A DNA stretch of 64,000 nt from a virus (IMGVR_UViG_3300017963_000261:1-64000), one strand, 5' to 3'; shown: positions 7,675 through 15,294, counted from the first letter of the stretch. A program made the numbers and translations. The notes: generated from the letters alone by a model not told the origin.

Positions 7675-7703
7675 AGTATACAGCATTTGTGGGCGTTTGT
7701 CAA
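7675..7703 (-). promoter_or_regulatory. Sigma-70 promoter for the minus-strand gene at 7029-7559
   Basis: On the minus strand TTGACA (7703-7698), exactly 17 bp, then TATACT (7680-7675). Start expected near 7668. The -35 box lies just upstream of the rightward gene starting at 7715. Confidence 0.85.
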
Positions 7704-7714
7704 GGGTTAGGGCG

Positions 7715-8047
7715 ATGACTCCCGTTGACTGGCACATCCCCCACACCCAGGCGGCTATCGACCCCCTCGACTGGCAAATCGCCCAAGTTGAGGAGCTGGC
7801 TGAGAGGATTTGGCGCGAGACAGAGCGCCGCTATGCGGACATCCTAGCCGCTGCCCGTGAGCGGTGGCCTGAGATGGTGGAACGTCCCTACATTGTCCCG
7901 GCGGGACAGGGGAAGCACACGCTAATAGCGCCGGGGCTAGTCGATATGGCTGACGGAGACCATATTGAACTTGAGCCAGTAGGCGACTTTATGCTGGGCT
8001 ACGGCCCAAAGTCGCACGTCCTGTACGTCGGGCAGAAAGGGGAGTGA
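7715..8047 (+). CDS. Hypothetical head-region protein
   Basis: A protein of about 110 residues (MTPVDWHIPHTQ...), with a helical acidic/basic middle (EELAERIWRETERRYADILAAARERW) and a beta-rich end (HVLYVGQKGE). I do not recognise it. The ATG at 7715 is preceded by AGGG, and the stop overlaps the next ATG (GTGATGG). Position in the head gene cluster suggests a structural or assembly role, but nothing in the sequence proves it. Confidence 0.55.
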   Translation: MTPVDWHIPHTQAAIDPLDWQIAQVEELAERIWRETERRYADILAAARERWPEMVERPYIVPAGQGKHTLIAPGLVDMADGDHIELEPVGDFMLGYGPKSHVLYVGQKGE

Positions 8048-8424
8048 TGGCTTCCATATTCACATCGGGCAAGGTATTTGTGACACTGGAATATCCAGAT
8101 GGATCAATATTCAGTGGGCAAGCGGCTGTATCTGAGGTAACAGTTAGTCAACCGCTCACAGAGAGCATTGCACTGTCCGCTGGAGACTCTTGGGTAACGC
8201 GCGAAATTGCGGGGCCACCAGAGTGGTCGGTAGAGCTAATTGGCCTTGGAGCATTACAGACACGGGCTACTTTTGCGCGTGAAGTTCACAAGGAGAAAAC
8301 CGCATCAGAGTGGAGGTGTGTCTATTGTGGAGCGATTAACCTGAGAGAGCATCGCCAGTGTCAGGGCTGTGCAGCTTATCGCCCGTTTATCTATGAGGGC
8401 AATGGGCAGAAAGGGAAGCCGTGA
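8047..8424 (+). CDS. Hypothetical protein with C-terminal zinc ribbon
   Basis: About 125 residues. The N-terminal half is beta-rich (SGKVFVTLEYPDGSIFSGQ), and near residue 95 there is a CVYCGAINLREHRQCQGC motif, a four-cysteine ribbon of the RanBP2/NZF-like spacing. GGGGAG precedes the ATG, and the start is coupled to the previous stop. It is one of several small zinc proteins here. Function unknown. Confidence 0.6.
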   Translation: MASIFTSGKVFVTLEYPDGSIFSGQAAVSEVTVSQPLTESIALSAGDSWVTREIAGPPEWSVELIGLGALQTRATFAREVHKEKTASEWRCVYCGAINLREHRQCQGCAAYRPFIYEGNGQKGKP

Positions 8425-8618
8425 AAGTCTGGAAAGTGACCTACGTTGTCATTGGCAACATCACAAAAGAGATAGGCGTTATTGCGGACGATATGGCGTC
8501 GGCCATCGAACTGTTCGGCTGGTCTGTTCATGGGCCAGAGATTGCCATTCGGGCCATAGAGCTTGTGTTGGAAGATGTCATTTGGGAGTCAGACTTTAGC
8601 CCTACGATGGATGAATAG
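8421..8618 (+). CDS. Small hypothetical protein
   Basis: A 65-residue protein from a GTG that overlaps the previous stop (GTGA). The sequence has alternating beta and helix character (KVWKVTYVVIGNITKEIGVIADDMASAIELFGW), reminiscent of small ferredoxin-like folds, and is rich in Ile/Val. No family recognised. Coupling with its neighbours supports that it is translated. Confidence 0.5.
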   Translation: MKVWKVTYVVIGNITKEIGVIADDMASAIELFGWSVHGPEIAIRAIELVLEDVIWESDFSPTMDE

Positions 8619-8633
8619 ATAGAAAGGTCAAGA

Positions 8634-8945
8634 ATGAAAACGCTAGGCAAGAATGACCGGACGGGGGAGCTTATCGTGGCGCTATTGCCACAAGAGTTTG
8701 AATGTCTGCGTCGTGTAGCCGAGGCGGTGAATGCCTTGCCGGGGTTCTATCCCTCACGGGTTGATCTGCCCGACGGTGACTGGTCCGCAGCGTTCCAGGC
8801 GATGGCCGTATGGGCGGAGGCGCAGTTCAAGGTACGCGACCTTGCGATGGTACTGGACGACTGCCGTCGAGCATTGGGGGAATTGGATGTTGGCGTAACG
8901 TCATATGTGGGGGCGCTATACCCTGAACCTTTGGTGGAGGAGTGA
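8634..8945 (+). CDS. Hypothetical protein
   Basis: A 103-residue acidic, mostly helical protein (LLPQEFECLRRVAEAVNALPGF ... MAVWAEAQFKVRDLAMVLDD). AAAGG lies upstream of the ATG. The stop overlaps the following ATG (TGATGG reading GAGTGATGG), so the pair is coupled. Not recognised. Confidence 0.5.
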   Translation: MKTLGKNDRTGELIVALLPQEFECLRRVAEAVNALPGFYPSRVDLPDGDWSAAFQAMAVWAEAQFKVRDLAMVLDDCRRALGELDVGVTSYVGALYPEPLVEE

Positions 8946-9121
8946 TGGCCGAAGCATTCAAGCAACACAACGAGTGGCACGTCAGAGACGGCAGGCGGCT
9001 GATTCGCCTCAACACCCGCCAAGCCGCGCTAGAGTTCGTTGCTCTGCTGGAACGGGTGGCCGACTTGGAGGCGCAGCTCGACAAGAAGCAGAGACGGAGC
9101 ACCAAGCGTGAGCCTGCCTGA
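8945..9121 (+). CDS. Small coiled-coil protein
   Basis: A 58-residue protein starting at the ATG that overlaps the preceding stop. The central LEFVALLERVADLEAQLDKKQ is a good short coiled coil, followed by a basic tail (QRRSTKREPA). GGTGGAGG lies upstream. Function not recognised; the length and charge would suit a small nucleic-acid or assembly factor. Confidence 0.5.
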   Translation: MAEAFKQHNEWHVRDGRRLIRLNTRQAALEFVALLERVADLEAQLDKKQRRSTKREPA

Positions 9122-9299
9122 AGACCTGTCCCTGCCTGCTGTCAAGATGGCGCGTCGAATGCAGGCGCTTCCCTGTGGCAAGCTGCACCTCGTCGCCGTG
9201 GTCAAGCTGGCGAAGCACCTATGGCTACAGTTCGTGTTGAGCGGGTGCGGGGTCAAGGTCGAGAAGCTGGTGGATGAGGAAAGGGCGCAAGATGCCTAA
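9108..9299 (+). CDS. Small hypothetical protein
   Basis: Sixty-three residues from a GTG at 9108 that overlaps the previous gene by 14 bp (VSLPEDLSLPAVKMARRMQ...). A hydrophobic centre (LHLVAVVKLAKHLWLQFVLSG) could be a membrane-associated helix or a buried core. An earlier ATG in the same frame at 9039 lies deep inside the previous gene and is less likely. Not recognised. Confidence 0.4.
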   Translation: MSLPEDLSLPAVKMARRMQALPCGKLHLVAVVKLAKHLWLQFVLSGCGVKVEKLVDEERAQDA

Positions 9300-9735
9300 A
9301 GACCGTTGGCAGCCCAAGGTTGATGCGTTGCTGCGTTTGGCCGAGGATAAGGGGGCAACGGCAGCCGAACGTGAAACGGCGCGGGAGAAGTTAGCCCTCA
9401 TCCTCACAACCCATCCAGAGGCTACGACTATTCGTCAGTATGAGCCGGTGCGCCAGTTCACAATGCGCGATGTGGGCTTTATGCGCAAGCACGGCATCTC
9501 GACGGACGGGGAGTGGGCGGGGCGCAATCTACACGAGGCCGTGGCCGTAATGGCTGCGGACTATCGGCAGCGCATCGCAGAGTTCAGGGGGCGCAAGCGA
9601 CTAGGAGAAGCGCAGGGACAATTGCCACCTGTGACGCAGATGAGTCAGGCAGAATTGAAAGACGCCATTCTGGAACAGTTGGATGCAGAGATAGAGGACG
9701 TGGACCGGCTGCTGACCATTGACGCCGACGCCTGA
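9292..9735 (+). CDS. DUF2786-like protein
   Basis: About 147 residues. The N-terminal WQPKVDALLRLAEDKGATAAERETAREKLA segment resembles the DUF2786 helix pair (LLxLAxD...EAxxAxxKAxxL). The rest is charged and helical and ends with QLDAEIEDVDRLLTIDADA. The ATG at 9292 overlaps the previous gene by 8 bp, with AAAGGGC upstream. The end of this gene contains the promoter for the next gene. Function of the family is unknown. Confidence 0.5.
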   Translation: MPKDRWQPKVDALLRLAEDKGATAAERETAREKLALILTTHPEATTIRQYEPVRQFTMRDVGFMRKHGISTDGEWAGRNLHEAVAVMAADYRQRIAEFRGRKRLGEAQGQLPPVTQMSQAELKDAILEQLDAEIEDVDRLLTIDADA

Positions 9736-9747
9736 AAGTGGTATAAT
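9719..9747 (+). promoter_or_regulatory. Consensus sigma-70 promoter with extended -10, giving a leaderless transcript
   Basis: TTGACG (9719-9724), 17 bp, TATAAT (9742-9747) preceded by TGG. The ATG at 9754 lies 7 bp after the -10 box, where transcription should start, so the transcript appears to be leaderless. The 14-base GAAAGTGGTATAAT is identical at 38225-38238. Confidence 0.85.
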
Positions 9748-9753
9748 GGGACT

Positions 9754-10350
9754 ATGTTAACGAGACGCGATTTCCTCAAGGGCATACTGGCGACTGCTGG
9801 CGCGGTGGCGCTCAAGGGGCCGCTGGCGCTGATTGAGCCTATTCACGGCGCGCACGAATTGACAGCGCAGGAACGGGATGTGGTAGCTGATGTGTTGGGA
9901 ATACGGCGTCAAGTATGGCCGATAGCGAAGCCAAGACTCAAGGTACATAGACTGCAAGCCCAGTTGCAGTCTAATAGTGAATTGCAGGGCGATGCAGTGA
10001 TATCGTGCGGAAGTGCACGTCTTTGGATGCGTGAGAAAGAGCGCCAATCTTGGGAAGCCTTGGGGGAAGTGGAATCACTACTTGGCTATCCAGTGGAAAT
10101 GGTAGCAGGGCCAAATGTCGAGATAGAGCTAGAACTAGGAAATATCACCGGCTATATTGTGCCGACAGAGTTCAGGGCAGATGTAGTCAAAGAATATGGC
10201 AAGCTCATAGCTCGGTTGCCTCCCTTGTCTTTTACAGGGTCTTGGGAGCCTGTCAAAGCAGCCATAACGCGGACAGAACTTCCAGGTGGTCATGGGAGCA
10301 TTGGTACGTTCTGGGACTTGACGCCTCAATGGAGAGGAGACCATCGGTAG
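9754..10350 (+). CDS. Twin-arginine signal protein of unknown function
   Basis: A 198-residue protein that opens with LTRRDFLKGILATAGAVALKG, a textbook twin-arginine signal (SRRxFLK type) followed by a hydrophobic core, so it is likely exported folded across the membrane. The mature part has no family I recognise; it contains RLQAQLQSNSELQGDAVISCGSA split across a beta-rich region. It has its own promoter and a terminator downstream at 10411, the layout of a moron gene expressed apart from the late operon. Base composition is lower in GC than its neighbours. Confidence 0.65.
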   Translation: MLTRRDFLKGILATAGAVALKGPLALIEPIHGAHELTAQERDVVADVLGIRRQVWPIAKPRLKVHRLQAQLQSNSELQGDAVISCGSARLWMREKERQSWEALGEVESLLGYPVEMVAGPNVEIELELGNITGYIVPTEFRADVVKEYGKLIARLPPLSFTGSWEPVKAAITRTELPGGHGSIGTFWDLTPQWRGDHR

Positions 10351-10410
10351 CATAGTTTGGCAATAGCATAACCCGTCGGGGCCATCCCTGACGCTGGCTC
10401 AGGACATACA

Positions 10411-10445
10411 CGGGCCGACTTCTTTATGAGGTCGGCCCGTTTTTT
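10411..10445 (+). terminator. Rho-independent terminator
   Basis: CGGGCCGAC (10411-10419) pairs with GTCGGCCCG (10431-10439), nine perfect base pairs, followed by six T residues. It ends the Tat-protein transcription unit. The next gene starts only about 11 nt after the T run. Confidence 0.9.
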
Positions 10446-10456
10446 GTTGGGATATG

Positions 10457-10651
10457 ATGGACAGGCAAACGAAACCGAACAACCTACAACTGGTCGAGGT
10501 GCGCTGCGCTCAGTGCCTACAGCCAACGGACACCATCTGTATGGTGCGCCGGGACGGCAAGCTGGTAGCGCTATGCCCCAAGTGCGCGGTACAAGGCGGG
10601 CGGCGCTCCACTGTGGGGCCGACAGAGTTTAAGGGCGCGGGCGTGGCGTGA
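10457..10651 (+). CDS. Small zinc-ribbon protein
   Basis: Sixty-four residues with CAQCLQPTDTICMVRRDGK followed by LCPKCAVQGG, a four-cysteine ribbon. GGGAT lies just upstream of the ATG, itself about 11 nt after a terminator T run, so expression may depend on read-through. Its 3' end overlaps in antisense the end of the minus-strand endonuclease gene. Specific function unknown. Confidence 0.5.
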   Translation: MDRQTKPNNLQLVEVRCAQCLQPTDTICMVRRDGKLVALCPKCAVQGGRRSTVGPTEFKGAGVA

Positions 10652-11741
10652 GATGTTCGACTATCGCATCCACGCAGACCACAGGAGAGGAGCGAATTTC
10701 GTCACCAGTGAATCGAAGGACTATCCAGCCCTTGCGCTCAAGGTCAGCGTTCTTGCGTTGGTCACGCTCTTGTACTTCTGGGCTACTGTGCCAATAGGCA
10801 CCATCGGCCTCGACGGCGAGCTTGTGGTCGGGAAAAGCGATGTCGATATGCCAGCGCTCAACTTTATATTCGGTTCTGAACAGGACGCCCCTGGCTTCAA
10901 GTTCTTGCTGGAGCAGTATTTCTATGGACGTTGGTCCATTGTACCGGGCGAAGCAGTTGCGAGAGCAGAATCGCGCAATCCCTTCTCTGCATGGATAGAT
11001 GGAAAAGACTTTACCGCATATCTCACAAGTGGCAGTAGCGCCACTAGTCTTGGCCTGCCAATGGCATTCTTGGGAACAGTATTTGGCATTTTGGGCGCGG
11101 AAGTGATGAACAACAAACGCATCGCCACAGTGTTCGCATATCTTGGTAACGCTGGCGCGCGCTTGGTCATGGCACTCGGTCGAACAATAGCGCCGGTTAC
11201 TACTGGGATGGACCTGAAAAGATTGGCCGCAATGTGGGCACGTTCTGGCTGTACGGTGGTAGTGGGGATGGCTCTCGCCCCTCATGCCTATATGTTGACA
11301 TTCTGCCGAGCAGTAAGTTTTATTGATTCGTGCGGCGCGGTCAGAAAATGTGTTTCCACACACAGGGCAGGTTTTAGAGATAAGCGGAATGTCATTCATA
11401 CAATCTTTCGAGCAATATATCCCACGCCCCTTGGTCACGCGATTTTGGTCGATGGTGAAAAGCTTGCCGCACCGCTGGCATTTACGGGTAACAGGGCCAC
11501 CAGTCCAATGCCCGGCATTTGGGCCTACGCGATATTCATGAGAGCATTTGCGCGAACAAAAGTCACCAGCGTTGTAAATCAGTTCACTTGGACGAACTTC
11601 GAAAGATTTGCCGCAATTCTTGCAGGTGCGCGGAATGCGTTTCTTGCGCGATTCGTAGTGGCAGGCGCGAGAACAGAACTTTTGGGCATTGCCCTTGGAG
11701 TAAAAAGACTTGCCGCAGTGTTGGCAGACTTTTTGAGGCAC
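10629..11741 (-). CDS. Free-standing seven-zinc-knuckle VSR/DUF559-like endonuclease
   Basis: A protein of about 370 residues from GTG 11741, preceded by GGGAGGA at 7 nt. It has seven tandem units of the form CxxCGxxF...(Y/F)CSxxC (starting CQHCGKSF, CKNCGKSF, CQRCGKLF, CPVCGNTF, CPHCGQSF, CEHCGDAF, CEICGKVF), each likely binding one zinc. The last 110 residues are the nuclease: TSIEILLQQELEARG, WHIDIAFPDHKLAVEADGAYWHSS (split over the core) and GWIVLRFTGDEI. The core matches the nested intein nuclease (EVNGRYWH versus EADGAYWH). Minus strand, own promoter and structured leader: a homing-type mobile gene. The zinc array probably reads DNA; that is inference. Confidence 0.88.
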   Translation of the reverse strand: MPQKVCQHCGKSFYSKGNAQKFCSRACHYESRKKRIPRTCKNCGKSFEVRPSELIYNAGDFCSRKCSHEYRVGPNAGHWTGGPVTRKCQRCGKLFTIDQNRVTKGRGIYCSKDCMNDIPLISKTCPVCGNTFSDRAARINKTYCSAECQHIGMRGESHPHYHRTARTCPHCGQSFQVHPSSNRRYCSTECHDQARASVTKICEHCGDAFVVHHFRAQNAKYCSQECHWQAKTSGATATCEICGKVFSIYPCREGIARFCSRNCFARYNGPTSIEILLQQELEARGVLFRTEYKVERWHIDIAFPDHKLAVEADGAYWHSSPEVQERDQRKNADLERKGWIVLRFTGDEIRSSPVVCVDAIVEHLTPRPRP

Positions 11742-11838
11742 AACAAAATCCTCCCGGCTCAGGATAGCTGGCAGATATTTGATGGTGGGGGCGGCTCGGT
11801 GCCAGTGACCGAGTGTTCGGGTCGCGTTCCCTAGCCCC
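11742..11838 (-). ncRNA. Structured 5' leader RNA, copy 2
   Basis: The leader begins near 11838, the predicted transcription start, with GGGGCTAG. Pairing seen: GGGGC (11834-11838) with GCCCC (11788-11792); hairpin CTCGGT/ACCGAG (11808-11813 and 11795-11800) with loop CACTGGC; that loop with TGCCAG (11768-11773), a pseudoknot; and ATCCT/AGGAT across 11748-11765, which covers the Shine-Dalgarno. The copy at 7560-7668 has the same order and the same loop and anti-loop, while the hairpin stem differs yet still pairs. That supports a conserved RNA fold controlling translation. Confidence 0.6.
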
Positions 11839-11844
11839 ACTAAT

Positions 11845-11873
11845 AGTATAACACAAAAGTCGGATTTTTGCAA
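11845..11873 (-). promoter_or_regulatory. Sigma-70 promoter for the seven-knuckle endonuclease gene
   Basis: On the minus strand TTGCAA (11873-11868), 17 bp, TATACT (11850-11845). The start is expected near 11838, exactly at the GGGGCTAG that opens the structured leader. Confidence 0.8.
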
Positions 11874-11902
11874 GGCTGGATGTCCAGCAAAGGCAGATTC
11901 CA

Positions 11903-13453
11903 ATGGAACACAAAACGTTTCCCAGCATAGGGACCAAGGTCATCGACGCTGACCAAGGTATCGTAGAAGGGGTGATAACTTTATTCGGCGTGTTGGATAG
12001 AGGAAATGACATATCGTTCCCCAATTCGTTCCGCAAAACTCTGTCTGAGCGTGGTAGTAAAGTGAAGGTGCTGGACTCACACAAAACGGACAGTGTAATG
12101 CGCGTCTTAGGCAAGCCCCTGGAGATTCGGGAGATGTCGCGGGCTGAATTGCCTCACGCTATTGTAGACCAATATCCAGAGGTTACGGGCGGCGTTTATG
12201 CTAAGACTCAATTTTTGATGGATACGCCGGAAGGCCGGGGCGCATTTGCACGCATCAAATCAGGCGCGCTTCAAGAGTGGTCATATGGATATGATGCGCT
12301 GGATGTAGAACACGCCACTGTCAAGAATGGAGAGGGCCAAGATGTGCGGGCTAGACTCCTGAAAACGGTCAGGCTCTGGGAGTACTCGCCTGTGCTCTGG
12401 GGACTTGTTCCTGGCACGACTGTGGTGTCTGCCAAGGGCGACAACGGCGACCCCGACAAGGCAGTCGGCGGCGCGGATGCTCTGACGCCTCCTGGCACTG
12501 TCTGGCACTGTACCTGTCCCAAATGTGGACACGAGTGGAACAGCGATACCAAATGCGCAGAGTCTACTTGCCCTGAGTGTGGGCACGAATTGGGCGGGCG
12601 CTCAGCAGGCACGGGTACAGAGGGCAGACAGATCATCGGGGGCACCGGCGTATCGCTGGCCTCTGACGCTGGACCGGAGGAGGAGAAACCCTGGCGGGCC
12701 ATCCGTGAGGGTGACAAGTGGCGGGTATATCAGGTGGACGAGGACGGCAACCCGACCGGCGAACCACTGGGCGAACACGACACCCAGGCTGAGGCGGCTG
12801 CACAGGTAAGGGCGCTATATGCCAATGAGCCAGAGGCGGGCAAAGTGACTTGGACGGCACGCTACGTGAATGATTTGCCAGACGGGAGTTTTCTCTACGT
12901 CGAGAGCGGCGGAGACAAAGACGACGAGGGCAAGACGACTCCCCGTAGTCTTCGCCACTTTCCCTACAAGGACGCTGATGGCTCTATCGACCTGCCCCAC
13001 CTACGTAATGCCATCGCACGCATCCCACAGAGTAATGCGCCGGGGCTGACCGATGCCAAGAAAACGCAACTACAGGAGCGCGCCCGCCGAATGTTGGAGG
13101 ACGCACAGAAAGCAGATGCCAAGATTGGCCGCGTGCTGGCTGCCCGTAACGCCACGCGCATCGCCAACGCCCTGGCCCGTCTCATCGAAGTGCTAGAGGA
13201 CGCGGGCGTGGACATTCCGGGCTACGGAGAGACAGAAGAAGAGGAAAAGAGCGACCAACCGGCGACCGATGCCGGAGACGATACCGCACCTGCTGAGGCC
13301 GCGACAGACGATGCCGCACCCGAGCAGGCCGCAACTGATGAGGAGGAAACAGACGAGCAGGCCGGGCCGCCCGACGGGACACCCACCTCCGAGGAACTGC
13401 TGAAACTCATCGGCGTGGAACAAGACGAAATCGCTATACTATTGGAGGTGTAA
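11903..13453 (+). CDS. HK97-family prohead protease with long C-terminal extension
   Basis: A 516-residue protein. Residues 1-165 are the herpesvirus/HK97-type serine protease that trims the capsid: the catalytic His is in VLDSHKTDSVMRVLGKP (about H60) and the Ser in LQEWSYGYDA (about S127). The extension contains a zinc ribbon (CTCPKCGHEW, CPECGHELGG, about residues 202-232), a lysine/tryptophan-rich domain, a segment RHFPYKDADGSIDLPHLRNA seen in other phage protease extensions, and an Asp/Glu/Ala-rich tail. Such tails could act as scaffold. It directly precedes the capsid gene, separated by 3 bp. Confidence 0.9.
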   Translation: MEHKTFPSIGTKVIDADQGIVEGVITLFGVLDRGNDISFPNSFRKTLSERGSKVKVLDSHKTDSVMRVLGKPLEIREMSRAELPHAIVDQYPEVTGGVYAKTQFLMDTPEGRGAFARIKSGALQEWSYGYDALDVEHATVKNGEGQDVRARLLKTVRLWEYSPVLWGLVPGTTVVSAKGDNGDPDKAVGGADALTPPGTVWHCTCPKCGHEWNSDTKCAESTCPECGHELGGRSAGTGTEGRQIIGGTGVSLASDAGPEEEKPWRAIREGDKWRVYQVDEDGNPTGEPLGEHDTQAEAAAQVRALYANEPEAGKVTWTARYVNDLPDGSFLYVESGGDKDDEGKTTPRSLRHFPYKDADGSIDLPHLRNAIARIPQSNAPGLTDAKKTQLQERARRMLEDAQKADAKIGRVLAARNATRIANALARLIEVLEDAGVDIPGYGETEEEEKSDQPATDAGDDTAPAEAATDDAAPEQAATDEEETDEQAGPPDGTPTSEELLKLIGVEQDEIAILLEV

Positions 13454-13456
13454 GCG

Positions 13457-14773
13457 ATGAGTGAAATGAAGTGGCAAGAGCGACTTGCCAAAAGCGGTCA
13501 ACTCTTTGCCCAGGCCAAGGAAATCCTGGCGAACGAAGAGGCGACCGCAGAAGACAAGGCCAAACTTGAACCGATGCTGACTGAGGCCCGGCAGCTCAAA
13601 GCCGAGGGCGTGCAGCTCAAGGAAATCGAGACCAGCGCCGTCGAACTGGAGCAGATGGCCGAAGAGATACAGGCAGAGGCCAAGGCTGATACGCGACCGG
13701 CTACTGGGAGCGGGGCGTTCAAGTCGTGGGGCGAGTTCCTGTATGCCGTGGGTACGTGGCACAAGACCGGGCAAGCCGACAACCGGCTGGTAACATTCTA
13801 TGAAGACGCACCGAAACAGGGTGCAGGCCCGTCACAGGGCAAGGATTTGGTGGAAGCCATCGGTGCTTCTGGCGGGTTCCTGGTGCCGACCGAGTACCTG
13901 GCCGAACTGCAAGCAGCGCAAGCGGAGATGGGCATCGTCCGAGGTCGGGCGACCGTTATCCCGATGAGACGCCGACAAATCGACATCCCGGTGCTGGACC
14001 AGACTGGCACGACCAGCGGTGTCCCGCATTGGTTCGGTGGCATGGCGTTTTATTGGGGTGAGGAAGCCACGGAGAAAACCGAGAGCGACCCGTCCTTCCG
14101 TAAGATCGCACTCGTGGCGCACAAGCTCTACGGTTACACGCGCGCGGGTGATGAGCTACTGGACGACAGCGCCATCAGCCTAGAGGCGTTCCTGTCCGGC
14201 CCGATGGGCATGGTCGGGGGCGTCGCGTGGCACGAGGACTATGCATTCATCCAGGGCACCGGCGCGGGCCAACCCCTGGGCGTCATCAACGCGGGCGCGA
14301 CCATCAACGTAGCGCGTGCAGCAGCAGGAGCCATCGGATACGCAGACCTAGCCAATATGATGGAGAATTTCTTGCCGTCTGGGCGCGGCGTATGGGTCAT
14401 CACCCAGAGCGCAATGGCTGACCTCATTCAGTTGAGCGGGCCAGCGGGAAATGCCAGCTACGTATGGCAGCCCAATGCGCGCGACGGGGTTCCTGGCTAT
14501 CTGCTGGGATTCCCGGTCATCTGGAGCGAAAAGTGCCCGCGCATCGGCACGGCGGGCGACGTGATTTTGGCCGACTGGCTGTACTACTTGATCGGCGACC
14601 GGCAAGCCACGACGGTGGAAAGCACCAAGTTCGACCGCTGGCGCTGGGACGAGACAAGCTGGCGTGTCGTGCATCGCGTTGACGGGCAGCCGTGGTTGAG
14701 CGCGCCGCTCACGTATCAGGATGGCACAACGCAAGTTTCGCCCTTCGTCATACTTGGCGATGTGAGCACCTAG
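13457..14773 (+). CDS. HK97-fold major capsid protein
   Basis: A 438-residue protein. The first about 80 residues are a coiled-coil scaffolding (delta) domain (KLEPMLTEARQLKAEGVQLKE). The HK97 core starts around residue 115 with GASGGFLVPTEYLAELQ, continues with VPHWFGGMAFYWGEEATEKTES and the E-loop/P-domain region, and ends with the A-domain segment VHRVDGQPWLSAPLTYQDG. GGAGGTG lies 7 nt before ATG. It forms the capsid shell after cleavage by the upstream protease. Confidence 0.93.
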   Translation: MSEMKWQERLAKSGQLFAQAKEILANEEATAEDKAKLEPMLTEARQLKAEGVQLKEIETSAVELEQMAEEIQAEAKADTRPATGSGAFKSWGEFLYAVGTWHKTGQADNRLVTFYEDAPKQGAGPSQGKDLVEAIGASGGFLVPTEYLAELQAAQAEMGIVRGRATVIPMRRRQIDIPVLDQTGTTSGVPHWFGGMAFYWGEEATEKTESDPSFRKIALVAHKLYGYTRAGDELLDDSAISLEAFLSGPMGMVGGVAWHEDYAFIQGTGAGQPLGVINAGATINVARAAAGAIGYADLANMMENFLPSGRGVWVITQSAMADLIQLSGPAGNASYVWQPNARDGVPGYLLGFPVIWSEKCPRIGTAGDVILADWLYYLIGDRQATTVESTKFDRWRWDETSWRVVHRVDGQPWLSAPLTYQDGTTQVSPFVILGDVST

Positions 14774-14786
14774 AGGAGAATAGACA

Positions 14787-15233
14787 ATGCCTGAGTACAC
14801 GCAGAGATTTACCGAGGTCTACTATCCTCTGTCCATTCAGTACAGCGACTCATTTGGTGCAGGCACGTCGGATAGCACCTACGTATCGCTGGCGAACTAC
14901 CATCGTGCAGTCCTGGTGCTGAACGTTGGCGATATGCAGGCCACGGCAACGCTGGCTTGCTCCATCCGCCAGGCGACCAGCACGGCAGGCGCAGGCGCGA
15001 AAGTCATCACCGGCAAGAGCATCACGCAGTTGACCCAGGCCAGCGGAGACGGGGACGACCTGATTTGCATCGAACTCCGAACCGAGGAACTGGATGTAGT
15101 CAACGGGTTTGATTGCGTCAGTGTTCGGGTGGTGGTCACAAATGCGGCGGTAGAGTACGGCTACGTGCTCTACGGGGCCATCCCCAGGTTCCAGCCGACC
15201 GCGACGACCAACTGGGTGGAGATTGTAGACTGA
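14787..15233 (+). CDS. Putative capsid-associated (decoration) protein
   Basis: A 148-residue, beta-rich, Cys-poor protein (MPEYTQRFTEVYYPLSIQYSDS..., VSVRVVVTNAAVEYGYVLYGAIPRF). AGAGGAG lies upstream. It follows the major capsid gene directly; small beta proteins here are often decoration or head-fibre proteins. There is no specific motif that fixes the role, so this is a positional call. Confidence 0.5.
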   Translation: MPEYTQRFTEVYYPLSIQYSDSFGAGTSDSTYVSLANYHRAVLVLNVGDMQATATLACSIRQATSTAGAGAKVITGKSITQLTQASGDGDDLICIELRTEELDVVNGFDCVSVRVVVTNAAVEYGYVLYGAIPRFQPTATTNWVEIVD

Positions 15234-15245
15234 TAATGACAGCGT

Positions 15246-15266
15246 GAGGGAGGCCCCTTCTCCCTC
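15246..15266 (+). terminator. Hairpin after the capsid genes, possible weak terminator
   Basis: GAGGGAG (15246-15252) pairs perfectly with CTCCCTC (15260-15266) around a 7-nt loop. No T run follows, so it may only pause polymerase or protect the 3' end of the capsid message. It sits at the junction between head genes and the glycan block. Confidence 0.35.
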
Positions 15267-15294
15267 CCGCGCCGTGCCGTTGAGGCCCAAACCC

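Noticed and set aside
7470-7718. An 82-residue plus-strand frame opposite the minus-strand cassette
   Set aside because: No ribosome site, and it runs through the structured leader and promoter of the minus-strand gene.
10386-10408. Third copy of the leader RNA (TATGTCCTGAGCCAG on the minus strand)
   Set aside because: Fifteen bases match copy 1, but the loop, anti-loop and ribosome site are missing and no start codon follows. In the rightward direction it is a small hairpin (CCTGA/TCAGG) before a terminator. A 15-base match by chance is possible in 64 kb.
10653-11834. A 393-residue open frame on the plus strand
   Set aside because: It is the antisense of the zinc-knuckle endonuclease. The minus-strand frame has seven regular zinc units, a nuclease core, a ribosome site and a promoter; the plus frame has none of these and no family pattern.
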